From contig NZ_JACTVA010000010.1 in NCBI RefSeq assembly GCF_014490485.1, positions 1 to 64,000 on the forward strand: a stretch of DNA of 64,000 nucleotides. Direction: 5' to 3'. Shown here piece by piece: positions 46,842-54,942 of this stretch. Numbering within the stretch: the stretch's first letter is position 1; every line of letters begins with the position of its first letter. The position numbers and the translations under genes were made by a program. The stretch comes from Teichococcus aerophilus. Lineage in GTDB: Bacteria; Pseudomonadota; Alphaproteobacteria; Acetobacterales; Acetobacteraceae. Under the pieces are notes generated by a model that saw nothing but the letters and a program-made list of their open reading frames with translations, had not been told where the DNA came from and did no database searches.

Positions 46842-48326
46842 TCAGGCGGAGCCGAGGAAGACCCAGCTATCGTGGGTGGCGTCGGCGGTCAGGACGCGGG
46901 CTTCCAGGCTGTCGGAGAAGCCGACCAGAACGTCCGCCCGATCTCCGCCGTTCTGCAGGAAGCTGTTGTAGAAGTCGCGCCCGACCTGATCGGCCGGACG
47001 GTCGAGCACGTTCTGGTAGAGCTGCTCGATGAAGTTCGCGTTGTCCAGGCTGCCATAGAGATTGGCGAATTCAGGTGAATCGATGAAGCCGCGCGCGACG
47101 GAGCTAAGCGATTCACCGCCTTCAAGGCGCAGGTACCAGAATTCGAGGCCAGCGGCCTCGGGGGCGCGGTTCAGCGCCGCTTCGTAGAGGCGGTAGGCGC
47201 TGCCGTATTCGCGGTCTCCGGTGAAGGACAGCGAGTTCTGGATGTTCTCGATGCTGTCGGAGAATGCCATCAGCACGTTATCGCGCCCGAGGGTGCCGGC
47301 GTTGAGCTTGTCGACGTAGAAGGACACGCCGCTGGCTTCGCCAGGCCGGTCCAGGATGTTCTGATAGAGGGCGGAGACGTAGCCGAAATTATCGAGATTG
47401 CCGTAGCGGGCGAGGAACTCGGGCGACTGGCTGAAATAGGTCGCGACGTTCAGCTCGGTAATCGCGCCGGCTTCCAGCCGTTCGGTGTAGAATTCGAGGC
47501 CGGCGACCTCGGGCCTGCGGTCGAACGCCGCCTGGTAGATGTGGGTGACGTCCTGCGCCGCGCCGGTGGGATCGAAGCGGCCGACGCCGTCGGTGAACAG
47601 GATGTACTTGGCGTCCGTTAACGTGGACGTGCCGTCACGGCCTTCGACCTTGTCCTGCAGATAGAGTTGGCCGAGGCCGGTTTGCGCGATGATGTAGTCG
47701 GTGTGCAGGCCGGAGAGGAATTCGTCGTTCGGCAGGCCGCCACCATTGCCGAGGCCGACGCCGACATTGATGCCGCCCTGCCCGTTCGACTGGAAGCCGA
47801 GCTGGTCGCCGTCGAAGGAGCCGCTGACGGTGGCGCTGGCGACCAGCGTGTTGCCGTTGAAGACCTGAATCTGGCCTCCTTCGTAGCGAACATCGGTGGC
47901 GGTGGAAACGCCGGCGAAGGACAACACGTCGTCCGAGTTAAAGCCGGTGACGTTGCTAAGCAGGTTGACGTTCAGGCCTGGGTTCAGCACCAGCAGGCCG
48001 CCGACGCCGGTGAAGTTGATCGGCGACAGCAGGTTCACGCCGAGGGTGGAGGAGAGGTCCAGCTTGCCGGCGTCGCCGATGTTGAAGGTCGTCAGCGCAT
48101 TGACGTTGGCCAGGCTGTCGATGGCGAGGCTGGCGTTCTGTACCTGGATGGTGGAGAGCAGGCCGATTGTCACGGTGTCGAAAGTGACGTTCACCGGGTC
48201 TCCGGCTGGCGAGGTGCCGTTGCGCTCGACGATGATGCGCGAGCTGAGGCCGAGGGTGACATCGTAGGAACCAGATGCGTTGAGGGTTTGAGTGCCGAGA
48301 ATCGGGACGTTGACAGGGGTGCCCAT
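46842..48326 (-). CDS. DUF4214-domain protein, probably secreted
   Basis: 494 residues. N-terminal ~230 residues are Asn/Gly/Val-rich beta repeats (LANVNALTTFNIGDAGKLDL). The C-terminal half (~255-470) holds four units of the form YQAAFDRRPEVAGLEFYTERL, YQNILDRPGEASGVSFYVDKL, YEAALNRAPEAAGLEFWYLR and YQNVLDRPADQVGRDFYNSF, i.e. two DUF4214 domains. Such domains occur in large extracellular or type I-secreted proteins of alphaproteobacteria. No N-terminal signal peptide; an aromatic C-terminus (DSWVFLGSA) would suit type I secretion, but no RTX nonapeptides or secretion genes are present. Composition is less GC-biased than neighbours. Confidence 0.88.
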   Translation of the reverse strand: MGTPVNVPILGTQTLNASGSYDVTLGLSSRIIVERNGTSPAGDPVNVTFDTVTIGLLSTIQVQNASLAIDSLANVNALTTFNIGDAGKLDLSSTLGVNLLSPINFTGVGGLLVLNPGLNVNLLSNVTGFNSDDVLSFAGVSTATDVRYEGGQIQVFNGNTLVASATVSGSFDGDQLGFQSNGQGGINVGVGLGNGGGLPNDEFLSGLHTDYIIAQTGLGQLYLQDKVEGRDGTSTLTDAKYILFTDGVGRFDPTGAAQDVTHIYQAAFDRRPEVAGLEFYTERLEAGAITELNVATYFSQSPEFLARYGNLDNFGYVSALYQNILDRPGEASGVSFYVDKLNAGTLGRDNVLMAFSDSIENIQNSLSFTGDREYGSAYRLYEAALNRAPEAAGLEFWYLRLEGGESLSSVARGFIDSPEFANLYGSLDNANFIEQLYQNVLDRPADQVGRDFYNSFLQNGGDRADVLVGFSDSLEARVLTADATHDSWVFLGSA

Positions 48327-48681
48327 AACTCAGTGATCTCCCGCTTTTTCTCTTGGACGCCAAGGCCCAGGCATTCGCTGCGCCCTGTTCTGGTCACGTT
48401 GAAAAGCGGCAATACTTCCGTAAAATAAAATAAATGTGTTCTGAAGGTAAATTCTGCGGAAGTTCTTTTCTCAAAGGGAGATTTCGCGGACGTGAGGAGG
48501 TTGCCGGCCCTGCCATGCCGCTATGCCGTGAAACTTTCCTCTTGCACGGAGAACCGGCTTGGCATGGCTGTAGAATTGCCGAATTCCGGCCAAGCCCTGG
48601 CTTTGCTAGGCGCCTCATGGCGCTTCGGTCTCGGTCGATGCGGGAGGCGGGTCTGGGAATCGCCTCGCTGGCCGGATGCTG
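48327..48681. other. AT-rich intergenic region
   Basis: 355 bp, the most AT-rich part of the window (48405-48500, e.g. TAAAATAAAATAAATG). Probably the promoter of the DUF4214 gene; CTTCCG and CGGAAG flank the AT-rich core. No gene supported. Confidence 0.6.
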
Positions 48682-49425
48682 TCAGCGGCGCGGGAGGCCT
48701 GGGTCGAAATCGATGCCGTCGCCGATCTCGCCCAAGCTGAGCAAGGGGCGGGCGGGAATGGTGAGGCGGCGGGTCTTTTCCTCGTCGTTCTCGATGCTGC
48801 CGGTCGTCACGGTGGCGCGGTGGGTACTGTAGTTGATGCTGACGGCTTCCGTGTCGCCGCTGCCGCGGTTCACGGAAAGGCTGTCGTAGCCGATCAGCTC
48901 GAACCGGCTGTTCTGCCAGCGGAAGGTGAAGGTCGGGCGCAATGTGCCGTAGGAGCCCGCGTTGGCGAACAGGTGCTGCGTGACACGCAGGGTGCCACGC
49001 TGGATGGCGACGTCATCCGGGGAGGTGATCGCGTCTTCCAGGGTCGGGCTCACCGGGCGGCGGACCAGGGTGTGGTCCTGCAGGGCCAGGCGGTAGCCGC
49101 CTTGTTGGCCGAAGGCGATGGCGAGGATGCGGGGGTTGGTGTCGAACCGCCTCGGGCCGAGGCCGCGATTGTCCAGCACGCTCTCCGGCGCCTGGTTGCG
49201 CAGGAGGAGGGCGAGGTCCTCGACGCCGTCGCCGTTCAGGTCGCCCTTGGCCAGAATCTCCTGCCGCCAGCCGGTGGGGGTGAAGCCGTCGGCGCTGGCG
49301 GCCTGGGCCGGCAGGGTGGGATAGGTGACATCGGGGATGCTGAGAGGCTGTGCCAGGGAAGTGGTGGCGGCCAGCAGGCTGGCTGCGCAGCCGGCGAATG
49401 CGGCGTGGATCCAGGATGACGTCAC
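48682..49425 (-). CDS. Exported protein with an FG-GAP/EF-hand-like calcium loop
   Basis: 247 residues from a GTG (GAGGACAG upstream). Signal sequence WIHAAFAGCAASLLAATTSLAQP. KGDLNGDGVEDLALLLR (60-76) is a D-x-N-x-D-G-x-x-D calcium loop as in FG-GAP/VCBS repeats. The rest is beta-rich (QQGGYRLALQDHTLVRRP, FTFRWQNSRFELIGYDSLSV), similar to secreted proteins of unknown function that compare a numerical record with a display. Function unknown. Confidence 0.75.
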   Translation of the reverse strand: MTSSWIHAAFAGCAASLLAATTSLAQPLSIPDVTYPTLPAQAASADGFTPTGWRQEILAKGDLNGDGVEDLALLLRNQAPESVLDNRGLGPRRFDTNPRILAIAFGQQGGYRLALQDHTLVRRPVSPTLEDAITSPDDVAIQRGTLRVTQHLFANAGSYGTLRPTFTFRWQNSRFELIGYDSLSVNRGSGDTEAVSINYSTHRATVTTGSIENDEEKTRRLTIPARPLLSLGEIGDGIDFDPGLPRR

Positions 49426-49586
49426 AGCTCTGTCCTCGCAGTTGCGGTAGCCCGCGATACGTCCCTGGCGCGGCGGATGCCAACGACAAGTTCTTGATGA
49501 GCGGACGGCGTGGCGTGGGCTGGGCGCTGCAACTGGCCAGGCTGCCGCTGGTTAGAATCGCATCAAGGATCGCGAAGGAGCGAGCG

Positions 49587-49859
49587 ATGGAAACGCCGGA
49601 CGACAAGACGGACCTGCAGAGCAGCCTGCAGGACGGGTTCAGCCGCCTGGACGAGACCGCCAAGCGGCTGGGCGACGAGACGCGGGACACGATGGAGACC
49701 GTGGCCGACCAGGCGGAGGGCTATGTGCACCAGGGCATGGCCAGCCTGAACAAGGCGGGCAACGCGGTGGCGGGCGCCATTCGCGGGCGGCCGTTCACGG
49801 CGCTGCTGGTGGCCGGGATCGGCGGTGCGATGGCGGCACTGGCGCGGCCGCACCGTTAA
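49587..49859 (+). CDS. DUF883/ElaB-like tail-anchored protein
   Basis: 90 residues. A long amphipathic helix (SLQDGFSRLDETAKRLGDET, then MASLNKAGNAVAGAIRGRP) is followed by one C-terminal membrane helix (FTALLVAGIGGAMAALARP). Architecture fits the DUF883 family, which tethers ribosomes or stress factors at the membrane in E. coli (ElaB, YqjD). GAAGGAG directly precedes the ATG. Confidence 0.75.
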   Translation: METPDDKTDLQSSLQDGFSRLDETAKRLGDETRDTMETVADQAEGYVHQGMASLNKAGNAVAGAIRGRPFTALLVAGIGGAMAALARPHR

Positions 49860-49910
49860 GCCTTCGTTGACGATTCTCCCGCAGGCTGAGGCGTCGGTAG
49901 AGAGGACGCC

Positions 49911-50231
49911 ATGCGGAGGATCAGGTGGATGGTGGCGGCACTGCTGATCGCGGTGCCGCCGGCGAACGGTGTTGCCTGGGCGCAGAACCAGTGGAGCCGG
50001 CCGCAAGGCCGGCAGGACTCCAACCAGCAATATCGGCAGCCGCGCGCATACCGGCATGACGGGTACGTGGAGCGGCAGGGATCGACCCGGCGCTATTACG
50101 ACTGGCGTGGCGAGTATGAGGGGCGGTCGGAACGCTCGGCCGGTGGCGGCGTGCGACGGTTCTACGATGAGGATGGGCGGTATCTGGGGCGGGAGGATGT
50201 GCAGCGCGACTTCCGCCAGCGCCGCTGGTGA
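49911..50231 (+). CDS. Small exported Arg/Tyr/Gly-rich protein
   Basis: 106 residues. Signal peptide MRRIRWMVAALLIAVPPANGVAWAQ; the mature part is rich in Arg, Tyr, Gln and Gly (QGSTRRYYDWRGEYEGRSE, VRRFYDEDGRYLGRE). YDEDGRYLG resembles short repeats of bacterial secreted proteins. Ribosome-binding site GAGGA. Function unknown. Confidence 0.7.
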   Translation: MRRIRWMVAALLIAVPPANGVAWAQNQWSRPQGRQDSNQQYRQPRAYRHDGYVERQGSTRRYYDWRGEYEGRSERSAGGGVRRFYDEDGRYLGREDVQRDFRQRRW

Positions 50232-50483
50232 GAAAATGCGCCTCATCGCAGGAATTTCGCCGGTTGTTTGCCGGGCGTGAACTATTCCCCGCCATCATGC
50301 CCTGGCCCGAAGGCAAGAAGCCTTGGGAAAAACGGCGACAAAAGGCGCCGTCTGGCTTGACTGGACCTGTCATCCGGGCGCGACCGCGAAGCGGCGCGCC
50401 CGGATGCACGTTGTGTGGGGCTCAGATAGATGCCGGGGCCGGAGGATGGCGCCTCTGTCGAAGCTCGCACCGTGAAGCGGCGT

Positions 50484-50504
50484 GGCCGCGCGAATCGCGC
50501 GGCC
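50484..50504 (-). terminator. Hairpin after the TetR gene
   Basis: GGCCGCGCG (50484-50492) pairs with CGCGCGGCC (50496-50504), 7 bp after the TetR stop; no T-tract. The DNA between here and 50232 shows no gene. Confidence 0.55.
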
Positions 50505-50511
50505 TGGCATC

Positions 50512-51204
50512 TCAGCCGCGCGGTGCAGGCGTGGCGGGCGTTTGCAGGAAGCCCAGCACCGCATCGGTCAGCATGTGCTTGTGGTGCTGCTTGGTCTCCG
50601 CCGATTGCAGCTCCCGCCGGAACAGCCGGCTGAAGGTATGGCGGTTGGAGACGCGGTAGAAGGAGAAGGAGCTGATCAGCATGTGGACGTCGACCGGGTC
50701 GGCGTCCTGGCGGAACAGGCCTTCCTGCTGGCCGCGGCGGATGATGTCCGCCAGCATCTCGATAACCGTGACGTTGAGGTTCTGGATGACCTCGGACTGC
50801 GCGACGTAGCGGCCGTGGTGGATGTTCTCGATGCTGACGAGCCGGACGAAATCCGGATGCTCGTCATGGTAATCGAGGGTGAATTCCACCATGCGGCGCA
50901 TCGCCTCACGCGGCGGCAGGGCGTGCAGGTCCAGCTCGCGCTCGATGGCGCGGATGCGGCCATAGGCTTCTTCCAGCACCGCCAGGTACAGGCCGTCCTT
51001 GCTGCCGAAATAGTAGTAGATCATCCGCTTGGCGGTCTTGGTGCGGGCGGCGATGGCATCCACCCGCGCGCCGCTCAGCCCGTGCAGGGCGAATTCCTCA
51101 CGCGCGACCGCCAGAATTTCCTGCCGGGTACGATCCGCATCGGGACGGCGAAGGCGGGCGGGCGGCGCCTTGGCGGGCTCCTTGGTGATCGACACGTGTT
51201 CCAT
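50512..51204 (-). CDS. TetR-family regulator of the quinate/protocatechuate island
   Basis: 230 residues. HTH in RQEILAVAREEFALHGLSGARVDAIAARTKTAKRMIYYYFGSKDGLY (~28-75), then a TetR_C ligand domain with many His/Asp/Glu residues (IENIHHGRYVAQSEVIQNLN). AcrR/PsrA-like length. It lies 232 bp downstream of the TctC gene on the same strand. A TetR-operator-like motif occurs upstream of that TctC gene (52528-52541), so regulation of the island is a reasonable inference, with quinate, shikimate or protocatechuate as ligand. Confidence 0.9.
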   Translation of the reverse strand: MEHVSITKEPAKAPPARLRRPDADRTRQEILAVAREEFALHGLSGARVDAIAARTKTAKRMIYYYFGSKDGLYLAVLEEAYGRIRAIERELDLHALPPREAMRRMVEFTLDYHDEHPDFVRLVSIENIHHGRYVAQSEVIQNLNVTVIEMLADIIRRGQQEGLFRQDADPVDVHMLISSFSFYRVSNRHTFSRLFRRELQSAETKQHHKHMLTDAVLGFLQTPATPAPRG

Positions 51205-51436
51205 TCATCCAGCAGCGGGAGGCGCGAAGCCCGGGCGCGGGAAGCCTAGCACCGACGGCCCGGCTTGTCGCGGCGCGGGATGGCGGGCGTGGCGGGCACG
51301 GTGCCGGAGCGCTTCGGCAATGGTTGTGCGACGCGGGCGGGATGGCCGCCCATGCGGATGCATGGACGGCCCTGCCCTGCTGCCCGTGCCTGGGCGCCGC
51401 CCTGGCCGGCGGCGCCCGGGGTGCGGGAGAGGCCTG

Positions 51437-52444
51437 TTACTCGGCGGTGATGCCGCGGCTGCGGATGACCTCGGCCCACTTGCCGCTCTCGGTGGCCAGG
51501 TAGGCGGGGAATTCCTCCGGCGTGCCGACGGTGGGGAAGTTGGACGCGGCACGGAGGCGGGAGAGCACGCTCTCATCCTTCATGGCGTTGACCAGGGCGG
51601 TGTGCAGGCGGCGCACCACCGGCTGCGGCGTGCCGGCCGGGGCCAGCAGCGCGAACTGCGAGGAGCATTCGAAGCCCTGCAGCCCGGATTCGGAGATGGT
51701 GGGGACATCCGGCGTGAGCGGATTGCGCTGCAGGCTGCTGACGCCGATGGCGACGACTTCCTTGGCGGCGATCAGCGGCAACGCCGTCACGGCATCGACG
51801 AAGGCCATTTCGACGTCGCCGGCCAGCATCGCCTGCACGGCGGGGGCGCCGCCGCGATAGGTGACGTTCATCACCTGGATGTCGGCCATCTTGAGGAACA
51901 GTTCGGTCGCAAGGTGGGCGGAGGAGCCGGCGCCGGAGGAGGCGTAGCTCATCTTGCCCGGCTGGGCCTTGGCGCGGGTGATCAGTTCCTGCACCGACTT
52001 GATGCCGGTCTGCGGCCGGACGCAGAGGAAGATCGGCGTCTCCGCGATGCGGCCGACGGGGGTGAAGCTGCTGGCGTCGTCATAGCCCTTCTGGGGGAAG
52101 AGATGCGTCGCCATGGCGTAGGTGCTGTTGACGCCCATGAGCAGCGTGTAGCCATCCGGCCGCGCGCGGGAGACGTACAGGTGGCCGATGGTGCCGGAGG
52201 CGCCGGCGCGGTTTTCCACCACCATGGGCTGGCCGAGCTCCTTGGCCATCTGCTGCGCCAGGAGGCGGCCGACGAAGTCGGTGGAGCCGCCCGGGGCCCA
52301 GGAGACCACCAGGGTCACGGTATGGTCGGGGAACACGCCGGGGGTGGCGGCGGGCGCGGTCTGCGCCTGGCCGGCGCGCGGCAGGAGGCCGGCGGAGGCC
52401 GCGAGCACGCCGAGGCTGGCGCAGCCGAATTGGCGACGATTCAT
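51437..52444 (-). CDS. Bug/TctC-family periplasmic solute-binding protein
   Basis: 335 residues. Leader NRRQFGCASLGVLAASAGLLPRAGQAQ; mature signature VSWAPGGSTDFVGRLL, ENRAGASGTIGH, PDGYTLLMG, and VTYRGGAPAVQAMLAGD. Divergent from the quinate/shikimate dehydrogenase gene with a 148-bp shared region, so its ligand is probably quinate, shikimate or an aromatic acid (inferred). ATG at 52444 with GGAAGGA. No TctAB genes nearby. Confidence 0.93.
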   Translation of the reverse strand: MNRRQFGCASLGVLAASAGLLPRAGQAQTAPAATPGVFPDHTVTLVVSWAPGGSTDFVGRLLAQQMAKELGQPMVVENRAGASGTIGHLYVSRARPDGYTLLMGVNSTYAMATHLFPQKGYDDASSFTPVGRIAETPIFLCVRPQTGIKSVQELITRAKAQPGKMSYASSGAGSSAHLATELFLKMADIQVMNVTYRGGAPAVQAMLAGDVEMAFVDAVTALPLIAAKEVVAIGVSSLQRNPLTPDVPTISESGLQGFECSSQFALLAPAGTPQPVVRRLHTALVNAMKDESVLSRLRAASNFPTVGTPEEFPAYLATESGKWAEVIRSRGITAE

Positions 52445-52527
52445 GGTAGATCCTTCCCGAGACATCTCTTCCCGGTGCGCTTCGAAGGGCGCACCTTGGC
52501 GTGCGGCGCGATGCCGCATTGACCTTT

Positions 52528-52541
52528 ACGTACTAGTTAGT
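52528..52541. promoter_or_regulatory. TetR-operator-like motif in divergent promoter
   Basis: ACGTACTAGTTAGT, between the TctC (52444) and shikimate dehydrogenase (52593) starts. 13/14 match to 36129-36142. Confidence 0.55.
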
Positions 52542-52592
52542 CCATGAACATAGCAAGAGCAAAAGCCACGCGCATTGCAGGAGAGTCGTCCT

Positions 52593-53489
52593 TTGACCAC
52601 CCAGAGTCCCGCCCCCTCCCCCACCGGCTCCGCCGTGGGGCGCCGCCCGCATCTGCTGCTGGGGCTGGTGGGGGCCGGCATCCAGCTGTCCCGCACGCCG
52701 GCGATGCATGAGGCGGAGGGCGCAGCGCAGGGTTTCCTGGCGCTGTACCGGTTGATCGACCTGGACGTGCTGGGGCTAGGGGTGGAGGCGCTGCCGGAGC
52801 TGCTGACGGCGGCCGAGCGGATGGGCTTCGCCGGGCTGAACATCACCTATCCCTGCAAGCAGGCAGTGATCCCGCATCTGGATGAGTTGTCGGATGCCGC
52901 GCGGGCGCTGGGGGCGGTGAACACCGTGGTGTTCAGGGACGGCAAGCGGATCGGCCACAACACCGATGCGCCGGGCTGGGCGGAGGGCTTCCGCCGGTTG
53001 CTGCCGGACGTGCCCATGCAGCGCGTGGTGCAGATCGGCACCGGCGGGGCCGGCGCCGCCGTGGCGCATGCGGCGCTGGAGCTGGGCACCGGCACGCTGA
53101 CGCTGTTCGACCAGGACAAGGCGCGGGCGGAGGCGCTGGCGGCCTCGCTGTGCGAGCGGTTCGGCGCCGGGCGCGCCGTGGCCGGCACCGACCTGAACGC
53201 CGCGGTGGGTACCACGGACGGGCTGATCAACGCCACGCCGATGGGCACCGCCAAGCACCCCGGCATGCCCCTGCCCGCCACGCTGCTGCGGCCGGAGATG
53301 TGGGTCTCCGACGTCGTGTACTTCCCGCTGGAGACCGAGTTGCTGCGGACCGCCCGCGCGCTGGGCTGCCGGGTGGCGCATGGCGGCGGCATGGCGGTAT
53401 ACCAGGCCGTCGAGGCCTTCCGGCACTTCACGGGGCGGTCACCGGACGCGGCCCGGATGACCGAGACCTTCCTCTCCTTCGACCGCTGA
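52593..53489 (+). CDS. Quinate/shikimate dehydrogenase (AroE/YdiB family)
   Basis: 298 residues from TTG 52593 (AGGAG upstream). LVGAGIQLSRTP (25-36) and NITYPCKQAVIPHLD (Lys89 catalytic) bind the substrate, Asp125 in GHNTDAPG is the catalytic partner, and GTGGAGAAVAHAAL (149-162) binds the dinucleotide. FDQD with Asp173 after beta-2 favours NAD over NADP, as in catabolic quinate/shikimate dehydrogenases rather than biosynthetic AroE. The cluster (PcaDC fusion, QuiC) supports a catabolic role: quinate or shikimate to the 3-dehydro acid. First gene of the rightward operon, 13 bp before the PcaD-PcaC gene. Confidence 0.9.
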   Translation: MTTQSPAPSPTGSAVGRRPHLLLGLVGAGIQLSRTPAMHEAEGAAQGFLALYRLIDLDVLGLGVEALPELLTAAERMGFAGLNITYPCKQAVIPHLDELSDAARALGAVNTVVFRDGKRIGHNTDAPGWAEGFRRLLPDVPMQRVVQIGTGGAGAAVAHAALELGTGTLTLFDQDKARAEALAASLCERFGAGRAVAGTDLNAAVGTTDGLINATPMGTAKHPGMPLPATLLRPEMWVSDVVYFPLETELLRTARALGCRVAHGGGMAVYQAVEAFRHFTGRSPDAARMTETFLSFDR

Positions 53490-53502
53490 GGCAGCACCGC
53501 GC

Positions 53503-54657
53503 ATGTTCGTGACCGTGCAAGACCTGACCATCCATGTGCAGGTGGAGGGGCCGCCGGGCGCCGACGCGGTGCTGCTGCTGCACTCGCTGGGCACCAACCT
53601 GCATGTGTGGGACGAGCAGGCGCGAGTGCTGGCGCGCCAGTACCGCGTGATCCGTCCCGATCTGCGCGGCCATGGGCTGACGACGGTGACGCCCGGCCCC
53701 TACGCGATCGACGCGCTGGCGCGGGATGCGCTGGGCGTGCTGGACGCGCTGGGGGTGGAGGTGGCGCATGTCGCCGGTATCTCCATCGGCGGGATGATCG
53801 CGCAGTCCCTCGCAGCGCAGGCGCCGCAGCGTGTGAAGCGGCTGGTGTTGGTGGACACCGCGCTGGCGATTCCACCCGCGCAGAGCTGGACCGATCGGGC
53901 CGCGCTGGTGCGGGCGCAGGGCATGGGCGCGGTGGTGGAGGCGGTGGTCGCCCGTTGGGTGACGGCGCCGGCGTTGCAGGGCGCGGCGGCGCATGGCCTG
54001 CGCGCGATGCTGCGGCGTACCGATGCGGAAGGCTATGCGGCGGCTGCCGAGGCGATTGCCGCTGCCGACCTGACCGCCGCTACGCGCGGGCTGGCGGTGC
54101 CGACGCTGGTGCTGGTGGGGGACCAGGATGCGGCGACGCCGGTGGCCTCGGCCGAGGCGCTGCGCGATGCCATTCCCGGCGCGGTGCTGGAGGTGCTGGC
54201 GGATGCCGCGCATATCCCGACGGTGGAGCGGCCGGAGGCGGTGACCGCCGCGCTGGTGCGCTTCCTGGCGCCGGATGCGGTCGCGGACCCGCTGGAGGCC
54301 GGCATGGCGGTGCGCAAGGCGGTGCTGGGTGCCGCGCATGTCGCCCGCGCCAGCGCGGCGGCGACGCCGATGGACGCCGCCTTCCAGGACTACATCACCC
54401 GCAGCGTATGGGGCGGCATCTGGACCCGGCCGGGCCTGTCGCGTCACACCCGGTCCCTGCTGACGCTGGGGCTGATGGCGGCGCTGGGGCGGGAGGGCGA
54501 GTTCGTGCTGCATGTGCGCGCCACCCGCAACACCGGCGTGACGCCGGAGGAGATTGCCGAGGTGCTGTTGCAGGTGGGCGCCTATGCCGGCGTGCCCGCC
54601 GCCAACCACGCGCTGAAGCTGGCCAAGCAGACCCTGGCCGAGATGGACGCGGCCTGA
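53503..54657 (+). CDS. pcaL: Fused 3-oxoadipate enol-lactonase / 4-carboxymuconolactone decarboxylase (PcaD-PcaC)
   Basis: 384 residues, two enzymes in one chain. Residues 1-255: alpha/beta hydrolase with GISIGG elbow (Ser94), LVGDQDAATP acid and AAHIPTVERPEAV His region, as PcaD. Residues ~280-380: carboxymuconolactone decarboxylase (YITRSVWGGIWTRPGLSRHT, LTLGLMAALGREGEFVLHVR, AEVLLQVGAYAGVPAANHAL) as PcaC. The fusion, called PcaL where known, carries the last two beta-ketoadipate lactone steps. Same operon as the dehydrogenase. Confidence 0.94.
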   Translation: MFVTVQDLTIHVQVEGPPGADAVLLLHSLGTNLHVWDEQARVLARQYRVIRPDLRGHGLTTVTPGPYAIDALARDALGVLDALGVEVAHVAGISIGGMIAQSLAAQAPQRVKRLVLVDTALAIPPAQSWTDRAALVRAQGMGAVVEAVVARWVTAPALQGAAAHGLRAMLRRTDAEGYAAAAEAIAAADLTAATRGLAVPTLVLVGDQDAATPVASAEALRDAIPGAVLEVLADAAHIPTVERPEAVTAALVRFLAPDAVADPLEAGMAVRKAVLGAAHVARASAAATPMDAAFQDYITRSVWGGIWTRPGLSRHTRSLLTLGLMAALGREGEFVLHVRATRNTGVTPEEIAEVLLQVGAYAGVPAANHALKLAKQTLAEMDAA

Positions 54658-54942
54658 AGGCTGCGCCGACCCCGTGCCGGCATGCAGCAGGCCGAGACGG
54701 CCGACGCTGAAACGCTGGGGTGCCGGCACCAGTTGTAGCGGTGCCGATGGACGATCCGGGACCCGGTGGCCCTGGATGGACCGCTGGCTTCCCGGCATGA
54801 TGGCGGACCCCTGCCCGCATGTTCGGCATGGCCGCCCCGTGGTGGCCGTGCTGCCGGATTTGATTGATCGCGTGGTTCACGACCCGGGCCGCAACTTCAG
54901 GCGGGGACCACGTTCCAGACGCGCATCGACGAGGACGCCCGC
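54658..54942. other. 285-bp gap before quiC
   Basis: No gene supported. The segment ~54796-54886 faintly resembles R2 (TTGATCGCGTGGTTCA) but is too degraded to call. Confidence 0.45.

Noticed and set aside
40191-48500. oriC at the GC-skew switch
   Set aside because: No cluster of DnaA boxes (TTATCCACA) and no dnaA, parAB, gidA or hemE gene seen; skew alone is insufficient.
45700-48700. Integrated element with tRNA-derived att sites
   Set aside because: No integrase and no second copy of the tRNA-Ser 3' end within the window.
54796-54886. Fifth R2 copy
   Set aside because: Only TTGATCGCGTGGTTCA is similar; hairpins not preserved.
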